Origin: Brassica napus
Taxonomy: Eukaryota; Streptophyta; Magnoliopsida; Brassicales; Brassicaceae
Assembly: GCF_020379485.1 (NCBI RefSeq)
Contig: NC_063436.1
Coordinates: forward strand, 30,688,423 to 30,752,422
DNA: 64,000 bases
Reading direction: 5' to 3'
Positions 11,719 through 23,700 of this stretch are shown in pieces (the stretch's first letter is position 1; each line of letters starts with the position of its first letter). The position numbers were made by a program, and so were the translations under genes. Under the pieces are notes generated by a model. That model had not been told where the DNA came from, searched no databases, and saw only the letters and a list, made by a program, of their open reading frames with translations.

Positions 11719-13851
11719 CTAGGTGGACTGCCCGCACGCATGTGCGGGCATTAACATTAATATTAAATTAATAATTACATATATACAACTATATAATACT
11801 TATGTTACATATATATGGTTAATATGAAAGATTCGATGTTACATATTGATATTTATATTATGTTCATATGAACAAAGAATACATTAGAACGTTTAGAAAA
11901 CGATCACATTTAACATTAATCTTAAAACATCAGAAAAATATAATTGAAAAAAAAAAACAAATATTTCACGCATGACCCCAATAAAAATCAGCCATAAAAT
12001 ATAAAAGAGAGATTTGAATTACTTGAGATTTATTATCATTAGTTTCATTGTAACAGTAGAGATGATTTATGGTTTCCTTCTCTAAGCCTTGAGTCAGAAA
12101 AGAGGTAATTCTAACAAAAATATTTAAAGATGTAAACAATCCCCAAAAGATAACATATTATATAATTGATAGGACAACGTCAATGAGTTTTAAAGTTTTT
12201 AAAAAGCTTTGAGATTACCTTTGGTTCTCAGATGTACCGAAGAGGATCACGCACAATAAATAAATTGCACTTGATTAGCATACACATCTTATATTATATT
12301 CTTGATAAGTGATTTAACTTTATAAAAAAAAAGAATTACCTTTTTCGAAAGGGATGATCAGTTCCTGGATAAACAGAGTCGTCTCTTTTTGTTAGTTGAA
12401 TCACTACTGATGCAAAAATATAGATAGATATACAACATGGAGAGGAAGAGAACAAAAATAAACGGAGAAGAAGAATCTCCCATAAAATTACCAGTAATGG
12501 TGTTCCCGTCTATGAGTTACTTATTGATTATCATACACCTGCGCAAGATCACAAAAGTAGAATTTAAATTAGAACGATCAAAAACATATGAAAACTTAAA
12601 AGATACATGCGCGAAACTAATGGGGTGGCGTGATATTTATATATCAAATTAGTTTAAGTTTCTAAATGACCTAGTTTTCAAGAAAAACTATGAGATAGAA
12701 TATCCTCTAATAAATTTTAATTCAGCTATGAGATAGAATATATTCTAATAAATTTTTAGAATACATTTTACTACCAGTAAATCTTTAGTTTAGGGGTTTC
12801 TACACTAAGTAAATATAGTTGATGAATTTTACCATTAAAAATGAAAAAAATTCAAAATATTGTAATAGGAGGATAAATTTTCAAAATACATTTTATAAAT
12901 TAATGTATAAGCTTCTATAAACGACTTAGAACCTCTTATAATAATTTAAAACGTCTGATTTTTATAAATGTATTTATAATTTTATAAATGATTTATAAAA
13001 CATGCATTGAATTATTAGACATTAATAGTTATTATGATACTTTATATACAAATATAATTCTTTCTATACGAATATAAAATCATTATATCAATTCAAACAA
13101 ACACTTTTGTTTATTATTTTATGTAATTTATAAATATATAAAAACAATTGATCGCATTATTACTCTTTCATAGTTTCAACAATTAGTTACCATAAATAAT
13201 TATTTCTAATATTACGTAGATTATTTAGAAAGTGGTAATTGAATTATCCTTTCCTTTTAGATATAATTATAATAAATAAAATTAAAAATCATCGGTCAAT
13301 CAAATTATAACAATTTGAAGAGTTCATTTATGATCAACACGTAATAAAAAATCACTTATGTGACTTCTCAATCAATATATAGTAGGATTTATATTTTTAT
13401 AAATAATTTATAAACCTATATAAATTATTTTAAAATTCTGATAAATTTATTATGTAAACAACGATAAATAATTTTAAAATCATATTAATAAACATGTTTG
13501 GATTTTGTAATATTTAAAATAGTTATTATATAATTATATTCGAATACAATTCATCAAGTAGAGTATAAAACTATTATAATTATCTTATATAAAAATTCGT
13601 TCATTATATTTTATAGTTTATAAATATTAAAAGTAATAAATATAACATTATTAATCTTTCTATAATTTCGAGAATTAGTTGCCATAAATTATTATTTGTA
13701 ATATTTTTTAGATTATATGGCAAGTGATGTTAAATATTTTTAGACTTAACAATCAACCAATCAAATTATAACAATTTTTTTGAAACTTCACCTGTGAGCG
13801 ACACGTCATCAGACGTCACTAAAATGACTTCTCTTTTAATATATTGGGGGA
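11719..13851 (-). mobile_element. Non-autonomous Helitron (a)
   Basis: On the minus strand the element starts with TCCCCCAATATATTAAAAG at 13851, preceded by A. It ends in CTAG at 11722-11719, followed by T, as required for insertion between A and T. A GC-rich hairpin (GCCCGCACATGCGTGCGGGC) lies just inside the 3' end. A second 5'-like terminus, TCCTACTATATATTGATTG, begins at 13387, and the sequences after the two starts are diverged copies. No Rep or helicase domain is present. Confidence 0.75.
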
Positions 13852-14460
13852 TGTCTCGATTACAATCTGTATCACGGTTGCTATATTAGAAGACCACACT
13901 CTGAATCTTGCATTTTATTTATTGAGTAGGTAAACTAATATATATGATCAGATGTTATTTGTTATTTTAATTTAGATCGATTCAGTTGGATACAAATTTT
14001 AAATTAATACTAAAATTATTTAACTTCAATATCGGACTTATAAAATCATCGAGAAAAAGATAAATCATGATGTATTAAATTAACCAAGGACTCCTAAAAA
14101 CATGAAAATGATAAATCATCAGCTAGATCCCTTAAATTGTTTACTAAAAGTCTAAAACTAATATTTATCCAAGCTAATATTTATCTAATAAGAACAAGAG
14201 ATAAGATAAGTATAAGTGTATAACTATGAAATTATCAATAGAATTTGTTAATATTTATTTATTAATTATTATAAATATTATGATAGATATATATTCATAT
14301 ATTAAGATATATTTTTATTAATAGTATTATTAAAACTAATGACTCAACCTAAAATCAAATATAATATGACAAATAAAAAGTATTTTTAAATAATAGTATA
14401 AATAGATAAAGGATTTAACAATACTATTATTGACACTAATTACTTATCCTAAAATCATGA
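13852..14460. other. AT-rich host spacer with repeated words
   Basis: No gene seen. The word CTAATGACTCAACCTAAAATCA near 14335 recurs in diverged form near 14435 and at about 17537, so this host sequence is itself locally duplicated. AAAATCATGA at 14451-14460 is the left target-site duplication of the LINE fragment that follows. Confidence 0.5.
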
Positions 14461-14824
14461 GGAATGTCCGGGCTAATCTTTCGTCTCTTTATGCGGAGAT
14501 GGAAGCGCTACTATGGGCAATGGAATGCATGAGGAATTTACGTCAATTTCAGGTCACGTTTGCAACATATTGTTCTCAATTGGTGAAGATGGTTTCGGAA
14601 CCAGAGGAATGACCAGCTTTTGCAAATTATTTGGAAGATATCAAGATCCTGAAAGAGAGCTTCACCCGATCAGAGCTTATCTATATACCACGAACGCAAA
14701 ATTCAAAGGCGGATAGTCTAGCACGCAGTGCTAGAAAGCAATCGTCTTTCGTCGTTCACATGGATGCAGATCACCTGATTTGGTTTACAGAGTCAGTATG
14801 AGTCTGTATTATTGATGACAAAAA
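14461..14824 (+). mobile_element. 5'-truncated LINE, RNase H end only
   Basis: This 364-bp segment is a diverged copy of the 3' end of the full LINE at 17636-24841 (compare 24466-24841): the C-terminal RNase H region, the short 3' tail GATGAC and a poly(A). It is flanked by the 10-bp duplication AAAATCATGA at 14451-14460 and 14825-14834, so it is an independent truncated insertion. It is dead: TGA replaces a TGG codon near 14610, and the RNase H aspartate seen in ATDCSQL of the full copy is tyrosine here. Confidence 0.85.
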
Positions 14825-14961
14825 AAAATCATGAAGAACATTAAATATAATATAAATATAATTATGATATTATTACTAGAATCTGTTAATATCTATTTAC
14901 TAATTCTTTCAAATATCATGACAAATATTATATTAACATAGAATCTCAAATAATAATACTA

Positions 14962-15093
14962 CTAGGTGTTTTGCCCGCACAAGCCGGCTTAATCCTTTTA
15001 CAAATATTTATTAGTTTATTTTCTAGTAATTCAAAAACCAGCATAATTACTTATTATTATGTTTTCCAAAAATTAAATCAAACATCAAATTAT

Positions 15094-15127
<34 letters not shown>

Positions 15128-15621
15128 GTCGAAAATATTAATTAAAATATATATGTTTATTATTGTGTAGGAATTTTAAAAAGAAAACATTCACATATTA
15201 GAAATATTTAAAAAAATATCTTTATACAAATTTAGTTGATTAATATTTAATTATCAATGGTTTATATGTTATTTTCCTAACTTTTACGATAACAACAAAA
15301 TATATAAGAATTTTTTAGTTTTTTTAAATATTATTAAAATTTATGTCGCAAATAAACATTGACTTTAAACACTTAATTTATTATAAATTGTTTTATATCT
15401 TACTTTTAAATTTTATAATTAAAAATATGTTTAAGATAACAACAAAATATATACGAATTATTTTTTTAAAAAATAATAATAATATTATTAATAGAAATTC
15501 GTTTTTGATTATATAATAAATTAAATATAAAATTCATTAAGGGTAGTATATATATTAACCGCTCTAACTTTCAACGTGAGAGCTCCGTTGTTAAAATTTA
15601 CTTCGCAAATAATAGTACAGA
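14962..15621 (-). mobile_element. Non-autonomous Helitron (b)
   Basis: Minus strand: the 5' end TCTGTACTATTATTTGCG starts at 15621, and the 3' end is CTAG at 14965-14962 followed by T, with a GC-rich stem (GCCGGCTTGTGCGGGC) about 9 bases inside. It is 660 bp long and non-coding. Its first base directly abuts the CTAG of the next Helitron. Confidence 0.7.
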
Positions 15622-17529
15622 CTAGGTAATTTTTCCGTGCTCATGCACGGGTATAAATGTTTTTGAAGTAAATATACTATAATAATTGATTGCTATTTAC
15701 TTTTAATTTTAAATTTATTTATAAAATTTATGCATCATTTATATTTATAATATTATATTACTTTAATAATACATATGATTTTATATATGTTATATTTAAT
15801 CGGTTTTGTTGTTCTTACAATCAATTCAGTTATCATTTGCGTAATTTGGATTGCATCTCTGAATTCAACTATAATATTTTTATTCTAAATATATTAAAAT
15901 TTTGATTAATTTCTTATTTGCATTTATGTGGTTGTTGTCTTAAATATGTAAGTATATTTTATGAAAATTATTTATAACTTCAGATATATTGTGTTTAGAA
16001 TAAAAAATAATAAAATAAACTAAAGTGTCTGATTTTAAATTACATAAATTAATATAACGATAATATTCTCAAGTCTCATGCATATATATAAATTTTAGAA
16101 AAAAACTAAATTGGAACAGTTGTTTAATATTTTATTTTCATTTTAATATGTTTTGAGTTGTTCTATGATTTATATTTATAAAATAAATTACTATTGTTAT
16201 TAAATTATATATTCTTATCATAGTTAAATCTATGATTTTAGATATAAGTTAGATTAGTCGAATCATTCATGCTGTGAGTATATTGAGTTACTGTTATTCT
16301 TTCAAATTCAAATGAAATATAATTACTTTTTATTATAACCAAGTCAAATCAAATCAATTTTATTTATCGTTTAAACGTGCATGTATTTTCATAATATTTA
16401 TCAAATTATATATTGATGTTTTATAAAATATATTAGAAAATAAAGTGATGCTCAATAGGAAGTTACATACATAAGTAGTTGCATTTTTGAAAGCTCATGA
16501 ACACATATTAATATCTACAATAATTAAAATATTATATAAATTCTAAATAACTTTATGCCTTTGATTTATTGAAAGGAAACTAAAATTTATTTTAAATAAT
16601 ATTAAAAATGAGACTTCAGATTTGCTTTGATATTTTGATTATGGTTATATTAAGTTCCAAAAACATAAAATTTAAAAGAAAATTTAATATTAAGAAAATT
16701 AATAACTTTAAGAATGATAAAATATAATATATCTATTTTGTAACTATTTGATCAAACGATTTTTTTGTTTGTTTTTAATATCTCTTAAAAATAAGCAGTA
16801 AACAAAATTGTGATTTTATTTGAAAATAATATTATATAAGTAAAATTTAATTTATCGATATTTTTTTGATGTAATTGGAAGATATTATAGTCGACAAAAT
16901 ATATGAAAAATAAATAAAACAATTCAATAATACTAATTATAAACTATTTTTAGTCAATTAAACATACATCAGTTTATGTTTCTCAATTATTTTATGTAAT
17001 CTTCTAAGAAAATAGATAGATATATAAAAATACTTCTATTAGTTTGAATTTTTTTTTGTATTGTTTAAAATTATGTTTTAAAAGAAATGTTATTTCTTTT
17101 TCTAATATCAAGATTATCTGTGCAAATTTTTCTTAATGAAATCACATCATATACAAATTTATGTTTTTCATCTAAGAAAATATAGATATAAATAAAGTAT
17201 TTTATTATTTCAAAAGTATATTTTATGTTATTTAAAAATATTTTTTAAATGTAATATTACTATTTTGTGAACTTTCCTTTTTTTTGAAATCATATTATAT
17301 ATACATATATTTTCGTTTTCAATTTGTTTTTTTTTTAACTTTATAAAAAAATTTCCTTTTTTATTATAGGTATATGTTTTTGAAATTTTTTTTAAAGGAA
17401 ACTAAATAAAAAATAAAAAATATTATTTAATATTTTAATTCAATAAGGGTATCAGTATAATCAACCATTGTGAGAGTTAATATGAGATCGACACATAGGA
17501 AACTGACTTCTCAAATAATATTATAGAGA
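15622..17529 (-). mobile_element. Non-autonomous Helitron (c), head to tail with (b)
   Basis: Minus strand: the 5' end TCTCTATAATATTATTTGAG starts at 17529, preceded by A. The 3' end is CTAG at 15625-15622 with the hairpin CCCGTGCATGAGCACGG just inside. It is 1908 bp, AT-rich, and encodes no Rep/helicase. It ends exactly where the neighbouring Helitron begins. Confidence 0.72.
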
Positions 17530-18269
17530 TTGAAACTAATGATTCAACTTAAAATCATGGAAAACTTGACATATCAACAAAATTAATTTTTAAATAATAG
17601 TATATATATCATAAAAGAAAATACCATTATAATTAAGAAAAGAAAGAGAGAAAAACGCTCTGCGGCGACTGCGATGGCGACACATTAGGTTTCTATGATT
17701 CAACGACGGTGGAAACCTGAAATCGACCGGGATTTCCAGATCGACACGGTATCGGCTCATTATAATCAAGATGGAAAGTTTGGGAACCAGGGAAGGAATT
17801 GGGGAAAAAGATCCGTATCGGATCTGCGAGGGTTTTTGGCGAATCATTACAAGTTGGAAATCGATTTGCGATCTCAATCTTCACTAAATCGAATCCCTCG
17901 CAAACCGAAGGTATGATCTCTGTTATCATCAAAACAGAATCTTTTCGGATTGTCTCTTTGAGGACTTCGTTTCTATCACGTTTGAAGATAGTTGGAATTT
18001 GGAAAGCAAGGATTCTCATTTTATGGGATAACGGTATAAGGGAGATTCGGAAAATTATGGATTGTGGTTTTGATTTTCGATTTTCATTTGATAAGGTTGA
18101 TTGCGGAAGATGTGGTATAAATGGGATTAATCTATCCCAAGGAAAAAAGTATCTCCGAGATTACTATATAATGGGTGTTGGGTTTCATCATTTTAACAAA
18201 ACATTCAAAAGTTTCTCTACATACGTCTTTCTTTTTCTTATTTGTTGTTTGGTTTCTTGGCTTGTGGTG

Positions 18270-19961
18270 ATGTCTCAGAGCCAACTTATTGGGAGTTCTG
18301 GAGATATAAAAAATGGTGAAGGGGCGCGAAAGAGATTGAAGATATCGGTCCCTCATTTCAACAACTCGGATCTAATCAAGGGCTATTCCAAAACATTAAT
18401 TGGAAGATGCATGAACCCTGCGGAGCAAAATGTCAAGTTCTTGGTGGGGACGCTTCCTAAAATTTGGGGATTGGAGGAAAAAGTAGTGGGTACTGACTTG
18501 GGGCTTGGGAGGTTTCAGTTTGACTTTGATGCAGAGGAAGACATCGAAACGGTGCTGAAGATGCAGCCATTTCATTTCGACTACTGGATGATTTCCCTGG
18601 TTCGTTGGCAACCAAGGAAGTCTAAAAACTATCCCTCAGAGATCACTTTTTGGATCAAGGTTTTGGGAGTGCCTTTGGAGTTCTGGGAAGCTCCAACTTT
18701 CAGGAGCATAGGTGATGCAATTGGGGTCACAAAGGAGGTTGACTTGGATTATGGTAGAGTCCAAGTGGTGGTTGATGGGTATAAGGAACTCACGTTTGAG
18801 ACGACGGTGGATTTCAAGGGAGGAGAGTACTATGAAGAAGAGGAGGCTCCAGTATCCTTGCGGTATGAAAAACTGTTTGGTTTTTGTGAAACATGCTTCA
18901 GCCTGTGTCATAAGATGGAGAAGTGCCCACTGACCATAGCTACCACGGAGAAGGCGGTGGAGATAAGGGATGATGCTGAGTGTGGTTTAAATGATCGCGC
19001 TCGCAGCTACAAAGGAGTGGTCATAAACGGAAATGGAGGGCAACAAGATCGGGGAAGAGAGAAACGTGAGTATCAAGGGAAAGGCAAGGGGAAAATGTTT
19101 GAGGAGACGGATTCAAAGTGGGTCAGGGCTGCAGATAGGGAGTCTAAAGCTTCTAATCACAAAAACCATCGTAATGGCCACCGTGGTGATGAAGGAAACT
19201 CTCGTTACAGGAACTCAAGAAGGGAGCACACCAGGACTCATCATCAAGACGATCGCTCAAGAAATATTGCAGGAACGAGAGGTGAGAGAGTACCTCGCAT
19301 TGGGTTTCAACCGGAAGGGCTGGAGGAGGGTGAGATCAAAGAGAAAGAGATGGAGCGATCAATTCAAATGGAGGAGAAGGTACCAGAACGGACGCAGCCC
19401 TCACAAGCATTCCTTGATGCGCTAATGGCGACACAAGGAGAACTATCTAAGGTATTACCGAACCCCTCTAGTGGAGAACAAGAGCTAGGTGTAGAGCTAG
19501 GTGTGGAGAATATGGATTTGGGTATAGTAGACGGGAATAATGTAGAGACTGATGGGAATCTGGGTTTAGCGGAAAACTATATTGAGGATGCTAGTTTTGG
19601 GAATCATAAGAGTATGGGAGAGGACGAGGTTCAGATGCTTATTGAGGAAGAGATAGAGGAAGAGGTTAAAGCACAGGTGGTTATAACTGAGGTGCTTGAG
19701 GAGAAGAAGAAGTTCGAGGACATGGATGGGAAGGATGGAGTCGCTGGGGAGGTGGAGAAGAGACAAGGTGTTCGTAAAAAGGTGGTTAAGCCGTCTGTAG
19801 GAGCTGCAGCTTCTAATAAATTGAAGATGGCTCAGTTGGTGACGGCAAAACGTGTGGTAGCCAAACCAGGCATTCGTCATGGTGATCACTCTAAGCAGGG
19901 GGAGGATAAGGGTACATCAGGTCCAAAACATGACTCTGCAAAGCAAGTAAAAGATCCATGA
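18270..19961 (+). CDS. LINE ORF1 protein, DUF4283-like with CCHC knuckle
   Basis: A 563-residue frame from ATG at 18270; the frame is open further upstream to 17799, but MSQSQL is the more natural start, directly before the conserved region. Residues about 30-190 resemble the DUF4283 domain of plant LINE ORF1 proteins (GRCMNPAEQNVKFLVGTLPKIW, FQFDFDAEEDIETVL, WIKVLGVPLEFW). A CX2CX4HX4C knuckle, CETCFSLCHKMEKC, follows. The remainder is charged and low in hydrophobics, with long acidic stretches. Known role of the family: RNA-binding coat of the LINE ribonucleoprotein. The stop TGA overlaps the next ATG as ATGA. Confidence 0.85.
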   Translation: MSQSQLIGSSGDIKNGEGARKRLKISVPHFNNSDLIKGYSKTLIGRCMNPAEQNVKFLVGTLPKIWGLEEKVVGTDLGLGRFQFDFDAEEDIETVLKMQPFHFDYWMISLVRWQPRKSKNYPSEITFWIKVLGVPLEFWEAPTFRSIGDAIGVTKEVDLDYGRVQVVVDGYKELTFETTVDFKGGEYYEEEEAPVSLRYEKLFGFCETCFSLCHKMEKCPLTIATTEKAVEIRDDAECGLNDRARSYKGVVINGNGGQQDRGREKREYQGKGKGKMFEETDSKWVRAADRESKASNHKNHRNGHRGDEGNSRYRNSRREHTRTHHQDDRSRNIAGTRGERVPRIGFQPEGLEEGEIKEKEMERSIQMEEKVPERTQPSQAFLDALMATQGELSKVLPNPSSGEQELGVELGVENMDLGIVDGNNVETDGNLGLAENYIEDASFGNHKSMGEDEVQMLIEEEIEEEVKAQVVITEVLEEKKKFEDMDGKDGVAGEVEKRQGVRKKVVKPSVGAAASNKLKMAQLVTAKRVVAKPGIRHGDHSKQGEDKGTSGPKHDSAKQVKDP

Positions 19962-20734
19962 ATACAAGCATATGGATAGAAAAGTCACTTGGGCAGGTTA
20001 TGATTTATGGTTTTATTTCAGTTTTAATAAGCTCTCTGAGCATTTATACTTGGTGTTTTTTGGATTCTTGTTGGTTTTATGATTGTCTCTTTTTAGTTTG
20101 TTTTGTGGAATGGTTCTGCATTATGATCTCTAAATGGAATAAACATGGTTTTTTAGAGTGTTATTGGTGGTTTCAGTGTATGTTATGTGCTGTATATTGC
20201 AGAGAGTATGAGCAAAAGCATTATTATGGTATGCCTACTAATGGAGACAAAGAACTCCCTTTTAATTTATTTCTATGGCATGAGTTTGGGTCAGCTTATG
20301 GGAGGCAAATTCGGGAGATATCATTAATTTCAACGGGGTGGGTATGTTTGGTTTCTTCACACCAAGCATACTCAAACATTGGTCGAGTGCAAAGACAGTG
20401 TTTCTGGAGTTACGTGTTTTATTGTGTTGGTAATAAAATGCAGCAGTGGCAATTTCCTTGGTTATTTGCAATACGAGTGGAGTATGCGTATATGATGGTT
20501 TTTTCTTTTGAAAGGGATATTGGCTTTAGAGCTGTTTATTTTGGTTTGAGTAACACGACTACAGAATATAAGGATAGTTCCAATGTCTTCCTTTTTGTTG
20601 GTTGGTATATTTATAATAAGGATTTATTATGTGTCCGCACAGGACTGGAAATGTTTTTGGAGAAAGAGATAACTCCGGGTTTCTTTATACCTGGCGGTTT
20701 ATATTATGGGTGCAGATCCTTAATTTTTATTTAA
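19958..20734 (+). CDS. Uncharacterised 258-residue frame between LINE ORF1 and ORF2
   Basis: An uninterrupted 258-codon frame spans the whole gap between ORF1 and ORF2. Its ATG overlaps the ORF1 stop (ATGA, 19958-19961) and its stop overlaps the ORF2 start (TAATG, 20732-20736). The product would be unusually rich in W, F, Y and C. Residues about 14-60 are strongly hydrophobic (for example SVLISSLSIYTWCFL and CLFLVCFVEWFCIMI) and could form one or two membrane segments. I recognise no domain. It could be a real third protein, a translation-coupling path, or an open frame by chance in T/G-rich spacer DNA. Confidence 0.4.
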   Translation: MNTSIWIEKSLGQVMIYGFISVLISSLSIYTWCFLDSCWFYDCLFLVCFVEWFCIMISKWNKHGFLECYWWFQCMLCAVYCREYEQKHYYGMPTNGDKELPFNLFLWHEFGSAYGRQIREISLISTGWVCLVSSHQAYSNIGRVQRQCFWSYVFYCVGNKMQQWQFPWLFAIRVEYAYMMVFSFERDIGFRAVYFGLSNTTTEYKDSSNVFLFVGWYIYNKDLLCVRTGLEMFLEKEITPGFFIPGGLYYGCRSLIFI

Positions 20735-23700
20735 TGAAAGTCCTAAGTTGGAATTGTCGAGGAATGGGAAGCAAATGGACTATGAGTTATTTGAGGGAAA
20801 TATGGCATAAAAATAAACCTGATTTTTTTTTTTATCAGAAACAAAGCAGGAGTTTGATTTTGTACAAAGGTTCCAACTTCATTCGGGTTTTGATAATTTG
20901 GTAACGGTGGATCCAAATGGCAGGAGTGGAGGTTTGGCATTGTATTATAATAATGATTTTCAGGTTCAGATTCTATATACAAGTAACCGGATGATAGATA
21001 TGGAAGCGGTGGTTTTGGGGAAAAGAGTATTTATGACATTTGTTTATGGAGATCCGGTCCAACAAATGAGGGATCTGGTTTGGGAACGGTTAACTAGGTA
21101 TAGGCTTGCAAGGGATGAACCTTGGTTTATTATTGGTGATTTAAATGAGATTACCGGAAATCATGAAAAAGATGGAGGAGCCCTGCGAAGTGCGGACTCT
21201 TTTGTTTCTTTTAATGATATGATTCGAAATAGTGGTTTATTGGAATTTCCGGCCCGAGGTAACAAAATGTCATGGCAAGGTCGTAGAGGAAAAGGAAAAG
21301 GGGCGTTCACGGTTAGATGTCGTTTAGACCGTGCATTGGCAAATGAGGAGTGGCATACTCTTTTTCCTTGTTCTTATACAGAATACTTAGGGATGGTGGC
21401 GTCCGATCATCGACCCGTGGTAGCGTTTTTAGAGGATAAAATTTCCAGGAGGAAGGGACAATTTCGTTTTGATAAGAGATGGGTTGGACAGGAAGGTCTT
21501 ATGGAAACAATTTCCATGGGCTGGTCCGATCAGAGTGTAGAAAGGAAGGATGATATAGTGGCAAAAATTGGGAATTGTCGACATAAAATTGCGAGATGGC
21601 GGAAAAATAATCCACCTTACGGAAAGGAAAAAATAAGTGAGTTACAGAAAGCTCTCGAAGAGGTACAATCAGATGACACAAGATCGCAGGAGGATATAGT
21701 GGAGGTGTCTAGGAAATTACAAGAGGCATATAAGGACGAAGAAGAATATTGGCAGCAGAAAAGTAGGAATATGTGGTACTCTTCTGGGGATCTTAATACT
21801 TAATTTTTATCATGCTTTAACTAAGCAAAGAAGAATTCGAAATAGGATTGTTGGTTTGTATGATGCTGTGGGAAATTGGATTACAGAAGACAATAAGGTG
21901 GAGAAAGTGGCTGTAGATTATTTCCATGATTTGTTTACTACCACTTCACCTTCAGATTTCGATGCTTTTCTTGCAGAGGTAACGATGGGAATAACTCCTC
22001 AGATGAACCAACGCTTGCTGAGGCTAGCGACTGAGAATGAGGTTAGAGAGGCTTTGTTTATGATGCATCCTGAAAAGGCACCAGGACCGGATGGCATGAC
22101 GGCTCTCTTTTTTCAACATTCTTGGCATATTATAAAGCAGGATCTGGTAGAAATGGTAAACAATTTTTTGGTTTCTCGAGAAATGGATCCAAGGTTAAAT
22201 ATTACTAATATATGTATGATTCCAAAGACGGAGAGGCCAACTAGGATGACGGAACTGAGACCAATTAGTCTATGTAATGTTGGGTATAAAATTATTTCGA
22301 AGGTTTTGTGCCAGCGTTTGAAAGGGTGTCTTCCGTCCCTTATTTCAGAGACTCAATCGGCTTTCGTGCCGGGGAGGTTGATAACTGATAACATTCTTAT
22401 TGCTCAGGAGATGTTTCATGGGTTACGGACTAATAAGGCATGTCAAGGAAAGTATATGGCAATTAAAACGGATATGAGCAAGGCGTATGATCGAGTGGAA
22501 TGGGATTTTATTCAGGCTTTACTGGAAAAAATGGGATTTGATCTTCACTGGATTAAGTTAATGATGGAATGTATATCATCGGTTCAATATAGAGTTTTAC
22601 TGAATGGCCAACCAAGGGGTCTCATTATTCCACAGCGTGGATTACGACAAGGAGATCCTTTATCACCTTATCTTTTTATATTGTGTACTGAGGCTTTGAT
22701 TACAAATATTAAAAAGGCGGAAAGAGAAAAACAGTTGACAGGTATGAAGGTAGCTAGGGCATGTCCATCCATTTCTCACTTGCTTTTCGCGGATGACAGC
22801 CTTTTCTTTTGTAAAGCACAAAGAGAGGAATGTCAATCTATTCTCCGGATTTTAAAGGAATATGAGATGGTTTCAGGTCAACTTATTAATTTTGATAAGT
22901 CTTCAATCCAATTTGGGCACAAGATTGAAGAATCAGTCAGACAGGAATTAAGAGATATTTTGGGTATTCAGAATCTTGGAGGAATGGGAACTTATCTTGG
23001 ATTACCGGAAAATCTTGGGGGCTCAAAGATTCAAGTTTTCGGTTTTGTGCAAGATAGACTTAATAGAAGGGTTAATGGGTGGACTTTCAAATTTTTCACG
23101 AAGGGTGGAAAAGAAGTGGTTATTAAATCAGTAGTTACGGCATTGCCAAATCATGTGATGTCTTGCTATAGATTACCGAAGGCAACCGCGAAAAAATTGA
23201 CAAATGCGGTAGCACGTTTTTGGTGGAGTCCAGGTGGAAGTACAAGAGGAATGCATTGGAAATCTTGGGATAAGGTATGTGTTAGCAAGGAGGAAGGAGG
23301 TTTGGGTTTTAAAGACATCACTGATTTCAATACAGCGATGCTTGGTAAACAGTTATGGCGTCTGATTGAGAAGCCGAATACTTTATTCTCTCGTGTCTTC
23401 AAAGGTCGGTATTACAGGAATGCATCACCCCTGGAACCGATCCGTTCATACTCTCCGTCATATGGCTGGCGGAGCATCACATCTGCTAGATCTCTGGTTA
23501 GCAAAGGACTAATTAAACGGGTGGGATCAGGATCATCCATTTCGGTATGGAATGATCCCTGGCTCCCAACCACTCGCCCGAGACCAGCAAATAAAAACCA
23601 ACACAATTTTTACCCTGAACTCACAGTGGATGCTCTCATTGATCCTCATTCGCGAAATTGGAATATGCAGGTGATTCGGAATCTAGTGGACCCACAGGAT

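Noticed and set aside
12437..12652. 71-codon frame inside Helitron (a)
   Set aside because: No Helitron Rep/helicase motif and no recognised captured gene; consistent with chance.
17799..18269. N-terminal extension of LINE ORF1
   Set aside because: The frame is open, but conserved ORF1 sequence begins after 18270 and the extension looks like untranslated leader.
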